A stretch of DNA of 50,348 nucleotides, taken from positions 1 to 50,348 of the forward strand of contig JAGBLH010000257.1 of the NCBI GenBank assembly GCA_017635515.1, in the 5' to 3' direction. This DNA is from Selenomonas sp. GTDB lineage: Bacteria; Bacillota; Negativicutes; Selenomonadales; Selenomonadaceae. Under the pieces are notes generated by a model, which was given only the letters and a program-made list of their open reading frames with translations, made no database searches and had not been told where the DNA came from. Shown here piece after piece: positions 8,489-17,900 of this stretch (the first letter of the stretch is position 1; each line of letters opens with the position of its first letter). The position numbers were made by a program, and so were the translations under genes.

Positions 8489-8498
8489 GGATCTCACC

Positions 8499-8972
8499 TC
8501 ATTCATAGTCAGTTGGCAAGCAGAAGTTCAGGATGCTGTCCAGCTTGCTGGGGTCATCTTTCAGGACACGCAGGAGGTTTGACATGGAGCGGCTGGGGAG
8601 GATGTCTCCTGATTCGTAACGCTGGAAGCTTCTCAGGCCACCGCCTATCTTTCTGGCTGCCTGTTCCTGGGTGAGGCCAAGGCCTTCACGGATTTCTTTG
8701 ATCTGCTCCGGCAGCAGGAGGTTTTCGGCTTCGGCTTTGGCTCGGTTGATGTTGCGGTGAATCTGCTTCTGGTCTTCCTTTGAATAGATTCCGTATGTGC
8801 CTTCAGGTTCATCTTCAGGATACCAGCCCGGATTGATGACTTCTTTCTCGATGCCGTTGAAGACGAATTTTTCTTTGCGGTAGCCACGGACACAGATCTG
8901 GCCTGATTCTGCCATCAGCTGATATTCGGGGAGCTTGCTTTCGTAGGGGTAAAGAAATTCCATGGTTTGCAC
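8499..8972 (-). CDS. MqsA/YgiT-type XRE regulator (antitoxin-like)
   Basis: A 157-residue protein. Its C-terminal half (about residues 85-145) is a Cro/C1-type helix-turn-helix with the MqsA/YgiT pattern LLPEQIKEIREGLGLTQEQA followed by GGGLRSFQRYESGDILPS. The N-terminal half would be the zinc domain in MqsA, but here it has a single Cys in place of paired CxxC motifs, so zinc binding is unlikely. It is first in the minus-strand operon and lies downstream of a palindrome between promoter boxes, so autoregulation is likely. GTG 8972 or ATG 8963 could be the start; AGAAAGG lies upstream of both. Confidence 0.8.
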   Translation of the reverse strand: MQTMEFLYPYESKLPEYQLMAESGQICVRGYRKEKFVFNGIEKEVINPGWYPEDEPEGTYGIYSKEDQKQIHRNINRAKAEAENLLLPEQIKEIREGLGLTQEQAARKIGGGLRSFQRYESGDILPSRSMSNLLRVLKDDPSKLDSILNFCLPTDYE

Positions 8973-9005
8973 AACCTTTCTAGCTAAATAGTATTATTCA
9001 ATCTT

Positions 9006-9033
9006 ATTATACATCATAATGATGTATTGTCAA
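9006..9033 (-). promoter_or_regulatory. promoter and palindromic operator of the regulator-kinase operon
   Basis: On the minus strand TTGACA (9033-9028) and TATAAT (9011-9006) are separated by 16 bases. A perfect dyad, ATACATCAT and ATGATGTAT around one central base (9009-9027), fills the spacer and overlaps the -10 box. This is a typical place for a repressor dimer, most simply the XRE protein encoded first in the operon. Confidence 0.8.
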
Positions 9034-9138
9034 TAACAATAAGGAAATCACTGGAAGATGTGCATTGATTGTATTGGAGTGTCAAAACGTGTAAGTTGAT
9101 TGTCTTCCAATGCTATAAAATCATATCAGAAAGGCGGG

Positions 9139-10848
9139 ATGGACATGACAGAGGAAAAGATGGTAGAAGATATTATTGGCTGCATCCGGGCTGCCGGGAT
9201 TGATGTGGTCACGGACAGGAGTGCTATGGACAGCATCCTTGGCGAGTCGCTTGAGGGTGCTTATAGGAGCGAAATGCTTCAGAAGTATGTCATCACATAC
9301 GCAGAGGGGAATCGTGCTCCTGATCTGGCTCCCAGGTCTATTGTGCTGAAGGATGGCAACGGCAAGGAAAAAAATATGTATTCTGTCCAGTTCTACGGGG
9401 ACAGGCCCAAGGATTATGTGCCAAAGTCTGTCAACAAGGCTTACAAGCTGATGGAGCAGTGGCCGGATGGCTCTCTTCATGCATTGTTTGCAGGCACGGA
9501 AACACCTTATCCTATGCAGGAGTGGGACTGGGCCAAGGGGTTCAGCCAGGATGAGATCAAGGGCATGAAGCTGGCTCCACGGTATGGCTGGCACATGGGA
9601 ACAGGTGTTCCTTCTGCTCCGCATCTGATGGGGATAGGGGAGGCAGAGAATCCTGAGATTGGCTATTACAGCAAGGAGTCTTCAGGCCAACCAAAGGGCA
9701 GCAAGCGGGTCTGGGTGGAGGTGAGCTTCGATGCTTCCACGGATTATACTGATGTGGCAAACCGGAATCCTGACAAGAAGGAAAAGGATATCCGTGGGCT
9801 GGTTCCTTTTGGCGGGTACTATATGTTTCAGGAGAGCAATCTGTCCAATTGGGTGGTGGCAAGTTCCATCAGGCTTGACCGTATCATTCCTGAGGAGGAT
9901 CGTCAGCATATCATGGCAGAGGCGGGTTATGACGAGAAATGTATGTGGGCCAAGAGGTGCGCAAGGCCAAGGCTGAAGGCTGCTGCGACCAAAATCCTTC
10001 AGGATATTGGGAAGACTGGCAACCATGAGCTTCTGGAGAAGCTCATCACGGTGAACCGTCATGAGCTGGATATGGAGCTGATGATTGCTGAACGCTCCAA
10101 GGGGGAGGAACCGACTTATGCCAGAGAGGCTTTTGACGGCTTCATCAGGAGCTATGAAGAGGCGAGGGAGCTTACATCAGAGGAATTGATGGCGAAGGCT
10201 GCGGATTTCATGGAAGAGAGGAAGGCTTTCTTCGCAGGGGAGGGCAATCTCAAGGGCAGGAGGCTTACCCAGGCAGAGATTGGGGCCAACCGTGAGGAGA
10301 TTCGGGAGCGTGTGGCTTTGAATTCTGAGTGGCTGGACAGGAAGGCCCATGAGTTCCTGACCACGGGGCAGGGACGGGTGCTGGGGCTTGCACAGGGCAA
10401 TACTATTTATCTTGACCCTGAAAATATCAGGGTGGAAACGCCTATACATGAGTATACGCATATCTGGGACCGCATATGTCAGAAGGAGAATCCCAAGCTC
10501 TGGGAAGAGGGCGTGGCTATCATGAAGAAGATGAAGCTCTGGGAGACTATCAAGAATGCCCCGGAGTATGCTGATATTGCCCATGATGACAATCTCATTG
10601 CCAGCGAGGTGCATTCCCGCCTTTCAGCCCAGGCAGGGAAGGAACTGCTCCTTCAGAACGAACCCAAGACTCTGCGGGATAAGTTCAAGAAGTGGAACAA
10701 GCAGTTCTGGAAGGGCATCCAGAAGTCTTTCGCCAAGGTCACGGGCAAGAGCTATGTGGCCCATCTGGATGCGGAGGATTTCATTCAGGCCCCGGTAGCT
10801 GACCTTATTTTGAAGAGAAAGCTGGTCAAGGCGGCACAGGGACGGTGA
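9139..10848 (+). CDS. polyvalent-type protein with zincin metallopeptidase domain
   Basis: About 570 residues. The zincin signature HEYTHIWD lies at residues 437-444, preceded by DPENIRVETPI, and a Glu-containing helix follows (DDNLIASEVHSRLSAQ), as in zincin domains of polyvalent proteins carried by phages and conjugative elements. The N-terminal 300 residues are unrecognised and contain a Trp/Gly-rich core (GWHMGTGVPSAPHLMGIG, LVPFGGYYMFQES). The C-terminus ends KAAQGR, part of a pattern shared by six neighbouring genes. AGAAAGG precedes ATG 9139; ATG 9145 is an alternative. Such proteins are thought to enter the recipient with the DNA. Role here inferred, not shown. Confidence 0.75.
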   Translation: MDMTEEKMVEDIIGCIRAAGIDVVTDRSAMDSILGESLEGAYRSEMLQKYVITYAEGNRAPDLAPRSIVLKDGNGKEKNMYSVQFYGDRPKDYVPKSVNKAYKLMEQWPDGSLHALFAGTETPYPMQEWDWAKGFSQDEIKGMKLAPRYGWHMGTGVPSAPHLMGIGEAENPEIGYYSKESSGQPKGSKRVWVEVSFDASTDYTDVANRNPDKKEKDIRGLVPFGGYYMFQESNLSNWVVASSIRLDRIIPEEDRQHIMAEAGYDEKCMWAKRCARPRLKAAATKILQDIGKTGNHELLEKLITVNRHELDMELMIAERSKGEEPTYAREAFDGFIRSYEEARELTSEELMAKAADFMEERKAFFAGEGNLKGRRLTQAEIGANREEIRERVALNSEWLDRKAHEFLTTGQGRVLGLAQGNTIYLDPENIRVETPIHEYTHIWDRICQKENPKLWEEGVAIMKKMKLWETIKNAPEYADIAHDDNLIASEVHSRLSAQAGKELLLQNEPKTLRDKFKKWNKQFWKGIQKSFAKVTGKSYVAHLDAEDFIQAPVADLILKRKLVKAAQGR

Positions 10849-10858
10849 GTGTGGGTAT

Positions 10859-10893
10859 GAGAAAGTGGTTCTATTAGAACCACTTTCTCTTTT
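10859..10893 (+). repeat. dispersed palindrome, copy P2, acting as a terminator
   Basis: GAGAAAGTGGTTCTA and TAGAACCACTTTCTC are perfect 15-bp arms around a single T, followed by TTTTC. It lies ten bases after the zincin gene's stop and could terminate its transcript. The outer GAG/CTC pair differs from the outer bases of other copies yet still pairs. Confidence 0.85.
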
Positions 10894-10970
10894 CGGAAGG
10901 GAATATATTTCTGTAATTTGCCCATGCCTTTTTTCTGTAGAATAGAATCATAGGGAAGAAAGGAGTAGCA

Positions 10971-12095
10971 GTGCCTATGAGTGTGAAGGATTATACCACT
11001 ATCATAGATGAGGGGGATGTCGCAACTTATTCCGGTCTTGGCGAACTTCTGAAGCAGGACATACGCAAGAAGGCTGAGATTGAGACTGCCCAGGCTCCGC
11101 AGGTCTACAAGGTTGCTGTGCAGGATGGAGTCGATGATTTATGCGAGGCCATGGATGCCTTCAAGGAAACTGAGCAGGAGACAATAGTATCGCCCCTTAC
11201 ATGGAAGCAGTATGTTTCCAATAATAAGGAAGCTGTTGATAAATCTTTGTCAGATCTGGGCGTTCTGATCGGTTCTGCTGCCGAGAATGCCAAGACGGCG
11301 GTGACGGAACAGGCCGAGAAGGTTTTTGAGCTGACGGAGAAAGCCGTCAAGTCCTTGTCAGAGGCTGCGGGGTATTTCCATAAGGCAAGGGAGGCCTTGA
11401 AGGAAAAGGACAGGGGCGTAAAGGATTCCATGAAACGAATCCAGGAAATCATGGTTGACCTCAATGAGCTGTCCCAGAAGGAGATGCCGGATGAGGCCAA
11501 GGATGCCTTTGCCAAGATGCAGAAGGAGAGCATGGAAATGCTTGAGCATTTCCAGTCGCTGTATGATGCGGCCCACAAGCCTACAGGCAAGATGGTCCCC
11601 GGCAAGGTTGCGGAGATGTTTGATGTGGCAAGCACCAGCCTCAGCAATGTAAGGGATGACCTGAAGGTTTGTTACTGCATGAAGAAGGCAGCAGTGAGGG
11701 AACAGGCTTCGAGCGTGTTCGGATTCATTGCCAAGACTGCCAGCAAGATTACCGGCAAGGCAAAGGACTACATGAAGGCCTTGCGCACTGCCAAGGACAA
11801 GGTTTACAGCAAGGGAAAGGATATCAGCGACAAGCTGCAGCACCTGAAGCCTGTCCTGGTGATCGGCGTGACCGACAGCCGGGATATGCAGATGAGCAAG
11901 TATCTGGTGAATGCTAATCTTACAGGCCCGCCACCAGACAGCCTGGCACAAACAATGGTGAAGGCCATGATGAAGGACGGGCTGGGGAAGAAGGAAATAC
12001 TGGATAATCTGACACGGCTGGGCAAGATTATCAAGGATGCTGCCAGCGACAAGAAGACTCTTGAGATGATTGATGGGAAAGATACTGGAAGGTAA
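10971..12095 (+). CDS. helical polyvalent-cluster protein of unknown function
   Basis: A 374-residue, Lys/Ala/Glu-rich protein that is nearly all alpha-helix. Repeated amphipathic helices run from about residue 75 to 250 (AAENAKTAVTEQAEKVFELT, EAAGYFHKAREALKEKDRG). No catalytic motif or membrane segment is visible. It ends DGKDTGR, sharing the C-terminal Gly-Arg of its neighbours. AAGGAG lies seven bases before the GTG at 10971; ATG 10977 is possible. A short hydrophobic strand LKPVLVIGVTDSR near residue 295 may be a domain core. It may be a scaffold or a DNA-protecting protein delivered during transfer; this is inference. Confidence 0.65.
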   Translation: MPMSVKDYTTIIDEGDVATYSGLGELLKQDIRKKAEIETAQAPQVYKVAVQDGVDDLCEAMDAFKETEQETIVSPLTWKQYVSNNKEAVDKSLSDLGVLIGSAAENAKTAVTEQAEKVFELTEKAVKSLSEAAGYFHKAREALKEKDRGVKDSMKRIQEIMVDLNELSQKEMPDEAKDAFAKMQKESMEMLEHFQSLYDAAHKPTGKMVPGKVAEMFDVASTSLSNVRDDLKVCYCMKKAAVREQASSVFGFIAKTASKITGKAKDYMKALRTAKDKVYSKGKDISDKLQHLKPVLVIGVTDSRDMQMSKYLVNANLTGPPPDSLAQTMVKAMMKDGLGKKEILDNLTRLGKIIKDAASDKKTLEMIDGKDTGR

Positions 12096-12124
12096 TTGTT
12101 TGCGTAAGAAAGGAAGTATTGAAA

Positions 12125-13288
12125 ATGGCCAACGAGAATACTATGGAAAATCGTGTGTTGAGCAATGGAGAGGCAGAGGTTCTGATGGATGTGGCAAGGC
12201 ATATAGAGTCGGATGATTCGGCTTATGACAAGCAGATGTCGATAGATGAAGAGGCATTGGAGAAGTGGGCAAAATCAATGGATAATCCTCAGGAGCCTGA
12301 AAAACCCGCTAAGAAAGTTCTTACTGCTGAGGATAAAGAGGCGTTGGAATACATGCGCAAGGAAGCTGACAAAGACCTGCCGTTGGTTTTAGCTGATGAA
12401 ATGTCCAGAAAAGCAGCAAGGGGAGAAGCTGTCTGGCAGGCCCCCAAGGATGAACGTCCTATCATGCATATGCCTGTAAATCCTCGCACTGGTAATTATT
12501 TCCAGAATGGGAAAGCCCTTGTTCTTATGCAAGCACAGTATGAGATGAAGACTGCTGACAATCGCTGGATTTCTGCCAGAGCTTTAAATGTTCTGCGGAA
12601 GAAAGAGGGAAAGGATATCATCCCCAAAAAAGGAGAGCATGCAATAATTATTCCTTCCGGCGATAAGGATAACCCTCGTTCTGTGGCATATTTCAATTAC
12701 AGTCAGCTTCATGGCAAAGATTTGCCCAAAAGTATTGAAATCATTGACAAGACCAAGGATTCCCTGGGTGAGAAGATGCTGAACTATATGCGTTTCAAGG
12801 CAAACGATGCTAAGGAAAAGGCAGAAGTGACCAAAGAAAATTTCTGGGAATTAGGGCGTAAGGCTAATTACGATGCTATCTGCTATTCTGCGAAGCTTCA
12901 GACAGAACTTGACAAATCAATGTCTGTCTTCAAGGATGCAATGCCTGAATTCGAGAACCGGCTGGCCGCTATCAAGGGGTTTGACCGGAAAGCAGAACCT
13001 AAAAATGAGGAAGATCGCTTCATGCGCAGCATGGCCAATAGCCTGGAGTTTGAGCCTGATAAGAAGAATTATGTCATAAAGGCCGCCGCTTCGGCCCTTA
13101 TCAATCAGGTTCCTGAGAAGACGGTCATCAAGATGATTGACAAGTTCGCCCCGGAGGCTGCCAAGGATGCGGTCAAGATGGAGCAGGGCAAGGGGAAATA
13201 TTCCAAGTTTGTCATGGACACTCTTGGGAAGGACAAGGTGCTCCAGGCAAAGATTGCCGAGGGCAAGAACAAAAGCGCGGCTCGCTGA
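12125..13288 (+). CDS. ArdC-N-like polyvalent protein
   Basis: A 387-residue protein. Residues about 115-185 resemble the ArdC N-terminal ssDNA-binding domain: PVNPRTGNYFQNGKALVLM, a WISARALNVL helix and a KKGEHAIIIPSG turn correspond to the conserved blocks of that fold. ArdC-type domains protect incoming single-stranded plasmid DNA from restriction. The C-terminal half is helical and ends KNKSAAR. AAGGAAG lies nine bases before the ATG at 12125. The following coding segment lies in the +1 frame and overlaps or abuts this end, so the gene may once have continued into it, or a frameshift may join them. Confidence 0.7.
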   Translation: MANENTMENRVLSNGEAEVLMDVARHIESDDSAYDKQMSIDEEALEKWAKSMDNPQEPEKPAKKVLTAEDKEALEYMRKEADKDLPLVLADEMSRKAARGEAVWQAPKDERPIMHMPVNPRTGNYFQNGKALVLMQAQYEMKTADNRWISARALNVLRKKEGKDIIPKKGEHAIIIPSGDKDNPRSVAYFNYSQLHGKDLPKSIEIIDKTKDSLGEKMLNYMRFKANDAKEKAEVTKENFWELGRKANYDAICYSAKLQTELDKSMSVFKDAMPEFENRLAAIKGFDRKAEPKNEEDRFMRSMANSLEFEPDKKNYVIKAAASALINQVPEKTVIKMIDKFAPEAAKDAVKMEQGKGKYSKFVMDTLGKDKVLQAKIAEGKNKSAAR

Positions 13289-13919
13289 GACGAGCAACGC
13301 TGAGGCTGAAAAGGCTGGCGTAAATAAGGATGAGGCGTGGCATAAGGCGTTTGATTATGTGCAAAATAACCCTATGGTGATGCCCGAAGATGATTTCAAA
13401 AGAAAGGGATATTACTTCGAGATTAATAATGATACAGCTGTATTCAGCGAGAGAGTCCTGCGTGTGACCAGGGTGGAAAATCATCCTAAGTACGGCGATC
13501 AGTGCCATAATGAGTTCTTTTCTCCGCATTTCCTGAAGCTTGACTTGTCTCTCAAGGGTGATAAGGCTATGCTTACGGGGCCTTTCGGGGAACAGGCTGT
13601 GACTATCAAGGAATGTGATGATGATTTTCTGGTTCAGCGGCGCAAGGGCAGCATGACTATCAATATCAAGGGAGGCAAGAAAGGGTTCAGGGAATGGATG
13701 ATGAACCCTGACAAGCACAGCATTGAGATTGGCTATGTCAAGCATCATGTCGAGGATATAGCACAGCAGAAGAAAATGGTTCCACCGGAGTATGACAGCC
13801 ATCAGGAGATAGCAAAGCTGAAGGCAAGGCCGGATTTTGAGTATGGCAAGGATTACAGCTATCTGTATTCCGATATGGCACTGCCTATGTTTGAGAAGAG
13901 CAAGGTACAGGGCAGGTAA
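13254..13919 (+). CDS. polyvalent-cluster protein, start uncertain (possible frameshifted continuation)
   Basis: Protein-like sequence in the +1 frame begins at about 13285 (AETSNAEAEKAGVNKDEAWH) and runs to TAA at 13917-13919. No ATG with a ribosome site is found at its beginning: candidates are TTG 13254 inside the upstream gene, GTG 13359 after AAGGCG, and ATG 13374. The beta-rich middle (YYFEINNDTAVFSERVLRVT, GPFGEQAVTIKEC) is unrecognised. It ends KSKVQGR, the Arg terminus shared by its neighbours. Either translation is coupled to the upstream gene, or a shift in the AAAA run near 13272 fuses the two into one protein of about 600 residues. Confidence 0.55.
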   Translation: MPRARTKARLAETSNAEAEKAGVNKDEAWHKAFDYVQNNPMVMPEDDFKRKGYYFEINNDTAVFSERVLRVTRVENHPKYGDQCHNEFFSPHFLKLDLSLKGDKAMLTGPFGEQAVTIKECDDDFLVQRRKGSMTINIKGGKKGFREWMMNPDKHSIEIGYVKHHVEDIAQQKKMVPPEYDSHQEIAKLKARPDFEYGKDYSYLYSDMALPMFEKSKVQGR

Positions 13920-13941
13920 AAATATAAGAAAGGTGGTGCAT

Positions 13942-13974
13942 ATGGCGGTACTCCTGCGGGGGTATCGCCATTAG
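13942..13974 (+). promoter_or_regulatory. hairpin with a 10-codon leader frame before the 309-aa gene
   Basis: AGAAAGGTGG (13928-13937) is followed five bases later by ATG and a short frame MAVLLRGYRH ending at TAG 13972-13974. The same bases form a hairpin: ATGGCGGTA (13942-13950) with TATCGCCAT (13963-13971), one G-T pair. The main ATG is at 13979, too far from the ribosome site unless the hairpin folds, which would shorten the gap to about 11 bases. It may be a leader peptide or a structure that sets translation. Confidence 0.5.
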
Positions 13975-13978
13975 GATT

Positions 13979-14908
13979 ATGGAAGATAAAGATGATGAAT
14001 TTATGGATTTAGTCAGGAAAAATTTTCAGGAGCGGTTTGAACTGAAGGAGATACTGAAGGAATTTGATGCCAATGGCATATTTGCCAGCGGTAATCATTG
14101 GTTCATTACACGGGGAGGGTATGATTTAGACTGGGAATTGCAACATGACGGAGAACCCGTAATCCAGTGCATTGCTGGCAAATTGGAAAATGTTTCTCTT
14201 TCGGCTGAAAACTTTGACCGTATTGGTAGTGTCATCAAAGAAGTGTATAATGATGTTCACTTCGACAAAATCATTTCTCAGGAAAGTGAAGCCGTAGAAT
14301 TTGATCCTGTTGTTGACTGGCGGGGATTTACGGAGCAGGATTTCGAGAATCTGCAAGCTGACAGGATGTATGACCCAAACTATGAGTACAACCATGAATT
14401 TTACGCAGGAGATGTAAAGCTTGCCATTGAGGGTTCAGTGAGATATGGTGAAAAATTTATCAACCTTTATGCGTTAGAAAATGGTGGTACTCCAGAAGCT
14501 AGTTTCCATAATTTTTACAACAGCATAGGCTTGCATATGCCTGAAGTCAAGAAGATGACTTATGAGGAATTTCAGGACAAGATTGAGTCGCATTTGAGGG
14601 AGGCTATACGGAACGACAATCGTAGAATGCTTCCTAAAGAGAAAATATTTTTAGCAGAAAATCTTGCAAAGCCTTCTCCCAAAAGCTGGGCATATGCCCA
14701 TCTTTATGAGCTGACGGCGCTATCCAAGGAGCTTATCCGTGAGGATGGAAAAAGCCTCTCGGATATTGAGAAAAAATGGGTAAAGCCGAACAGCAGGAAG
14801 GTGAAGCTCCTTCATGGGGGCAGCAAAAATCTGATGAATAAATTGAAAAAGGAATTGGAGAAGGATAAGGAAATCAAGAAAATCTTGTCCGCTCAAAAAG
14901 GCAGGTAA
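13979..14908 (+). CDS. polyvalent-cluster protein of unknown function (309 aa)
   Basis: A 309-residue protein. Residues about 20-170 are beta-rich and contain many aromatic residues (NHWFITRGGYDLDWELQHDG, VVDWRGFTEQDF); residues about 185-309 are helical and basic. A similar N-terminal plan, sensing-like beta domain then helices, occurs in unclassified proteins of conjugative elements, but I recognise no named family. It ends ILSAQKGR, again Gly-Arg. Only AGG lies close to its ATG, so translation may depend on the upstream hairpin. The next gene starts 16 bases after its stop and shares the operon. Confidence 0.65.
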   Translation: MEDKDDEFMDLVRKNFQERFELKEILKEFDANGIFASGNHWFITRGGYDLDWELQHDGEPVIQCIAGKLENVSLSAENFDRIGSVIKEVYNDVHFDKIISQESEAVEFDPVVDWRGFTEQDFENLQADRMYDPNYEYNHEFYAGDVKLAIEGSVRYGEKFINLYALENGGTPEASFHNFYNSIGLHMPEVKKMTYEEFQDKIESHLREAIRNDNRRMLPKEKIFLAENLAKPSPKSWAYAHLYELTALSKELIREDGKSLSDIEKKWVKPNSRKVKLLHGGSKNLMNKLKKELEKDKEIKKILSAQKGR

Positions 14909-14924
14909 AGAAGGAGGCGGGAAA

Positions 14925-17900
14925 ATGGCCACAGATATTGATCAAGCGTTGTTTGAGGATGAGTTGTCACCCGGTTACAATTCTTTTAATGAGGCTCTGG
15001 CAAATGCCGTGGCTGCTGCCATGCGCAAGAGGCGGGAAGAGGGCAGGGCTAAGACGGAGCCTCCCAAGGATGGCGGGGGTGACGAGGGCACAGAAGAAAA
15101 AGCGGAGGAAGCATCTGCTTCGGAGGAGGTGGCAGAGGCAGCCCAGGAATCTCCCGAACAAGGTGAGCTGGGGCTTGATGATGGCGAAACTGTAGAGGGC
15201 GAGGTCGAAAGCGAGGAGAAGGAGGAGGCAAAGAAGGATTCCGGCAAGATTGAGGATTTTGGTGAGAAGCTTGGCGGGGCCAGGAAAGACCTGTATCAGA
15301 GATATCGTGAGATGTTCCTCAAGGTGACTGAAGATGAGCTGTCTAAGTATCCGCTGGCGAAGCTCTGGCCTCAGCCTAACTATAAAAAGCTTCTGGATGA
15401 AGGGGTGGAGCCTTGGCGTGTGGTGATGCTCAGGGTCCTGCGGGAAGATCTGGGGAAACGGCCTCCCACATCGTCTTATAAAGTACACAGGTGGAACCGA
15501 AAGTTCCTCTATAACCGTTCTGTTGCAGAGGAAGTGCTGGATGTAGAGAATAATGCCAATGAATTCGCTGATTACATGGGCTTTTATAACTCCAATTTTT
15601 CTGATGCTACGATCTGCAAAGCTTATATGTATTTAGAGCTGGGGGCTGATACATCTGAAAAAGAATTTCCGTACACGTTCAGGTATTTCAGCGAATTAGA
15701 AAGAGCTTATATCAACGGAGAGCCTTATTCAGGCTGCTATATCTTGATGGAACATGTATGGAAACCTGTGGAAGCATTCAATACCCATGCCGAGGCTCAA
15801 GAAGCCATGATAGCTGCGAATATGAGCATCATCGAAGAAAAAAGAAGATTCATGGAAGAAGCTCTGAGACAAATTGCGGGAGAGCAAGGCAAGGATGCAG
15901 CAACAGGAGAGGTTAAACGAAAGTACGACAAGTTTTCGGTTCTTGGCTGGCAGGGGGCTAAGGGGTACTGGTTCATTGGCAAGAAATACAACGGAGAGTG
16001 GTTGGAAGTCAAGAAGCCTTTTGAAGATGCAAAGGCTGCCAGGGAATATCTGGAAAGTCACAAGGATGAAATCCAAGACTTATTCGAGCAGTTCAAGTTT
16101 GTGCCCAGTCTTAGAAGAACGGAGAATCTGCCCAGGACGGAAACTGGCAATCCTGCCCGCATGAAGGATATCACTCCTGAGGAATTTTCTGAGGCCTTCG
16201 GCTTCCGGGGGGTTGAATTCGGCAACTGGGTGGAGGATAAAAAAAGGCAACAGGATTTGAACGAGGCCTATGACGGGCTGATGGATCTGGCAGGTGTGCT
16301 GAATGTTCCTCCCAAGGCATTGTCCCTTTGCGGGGAACTGGGGCTTCGGTTTGGCTCCAATGGCAGAGGCGGCAAGAATGCTGCCAAGGCTCATTATGAG
16401 CCTGACCTTATTGCTATCAATCTTACCAAGAAGGCGGGGGCAGGGTCGCTGGCCCATGAGTGGTTCCATGCTATGGATCATTATTTCAATCGGCATGTGG
16501 GGCAGAATGAAAATTCTTTTCTTTTGCTCACAGAAACTAGGGATATAGAAAGGCTGAAAAGCAATGAAGCTACAATGCAGACCGTCTTAGAGAACAATAA
16601 AGATCGTCCGGACCGCCAGGAATTTATTCAGAACAGGTATGATCATTACAATAGTTTTCGCAACGGAATATATGAAAACAGTGAAATCCGTAGAGAAGTG
16701 CTGGATAAGTTTGTCGGGCTGCTGAGTGCTTTCGAGAAGGAAACGCCTGATGTCAGCAAGACATATCTCAAGCGCAGCGAAGGTATGGACAGGTATCACA
16801 GCAAGCCTTACTGGAGCAAGAAGGTTGAGATGGCTGCCCGTGCCTTTGAGGCTTATGTCTATACGAAGCTGGAAGAGAAGGGGATTCGGAACGATTATCT
16901 GGTGAATTACCTCACCCCCAAGGAGTATGATGAAGTATCAGCCAAGAATCCTGCACGGCTTTCCGGCAAGTATCCTTATCCTGTGCCAGAGGAGATGCCC
17001 GTCATCAAGAAAGCTTATGATGACCTTTTCGAGACCATTGAAACCAGAGAGGCTGAAGATGGCAAAGTGGAATTGTACTCTTCCTCGGATTACAGGCGTT
17101 CCCGCCTGGAGCAGTGCGAGACGGTCTTCGATGAGGAGCTTTCTGAGGCGCAGCTGGATCTTAAAGCTTTTGCAAGCGCAGTGCTTGAGCAGGATGTGGA
17201 ATTCTTTGAGGGGCCTGAGACTTTCCATGGTTCCTATGATCCGCTGGAGAACAAGATACTGCTGAACATTAACAGCGAGAAGCCGATGGACTGGGTGCTG
17301 TGGCATGAGTGCTTCCATGCCTTCGGAGCACTGGAGCCGGAGACTTACAAGGAACTGACGGATTATATGGATGCCAATGCGCCCATCACCAGGGAACAGA
17401 TTGAGGCGTACAAGGAGTCGGTCAAGGGCTATGACCTGCCGGACAACGTGGTGAAGCAGGAACTCATGGCTGATGCCTTTGCTGATATGAAGAAACGGCA
17501 AGCCACCATGGAACAGATGAAGGACAAGGCTCCTGGCCTTTTCGGCAGGGTGTCTGGATACTTCTCCCGTGTGAAGGACAAGGCCAAGGAGTTCTTCTTT
17601 GGGAAAGAGGATGTGAAACTGACAAAGAAGCAGTTCGAGGTGTTCGAGCAGGGTATCAAGGATATTGAGAAGCTGCGTGTGAAGGCTGATCAGAGATTCA
17701 TTGATGATTATTTCCCTGAGCGCAATGGCTATGATGAAGAGATTGAGCGAGACCTGAGGGAGAGGGATATTTACTTCGAATCCCATTCGTCCAAGGCCGT
17801 TGCTCCGCATACGAACCCTATATTAGAAGGAAGGAATGCTGCTTCCCTGGAAACTGTGATGAAAGTGGCCCAACGGTGCGAGGACAGAAACCGCAATCGT

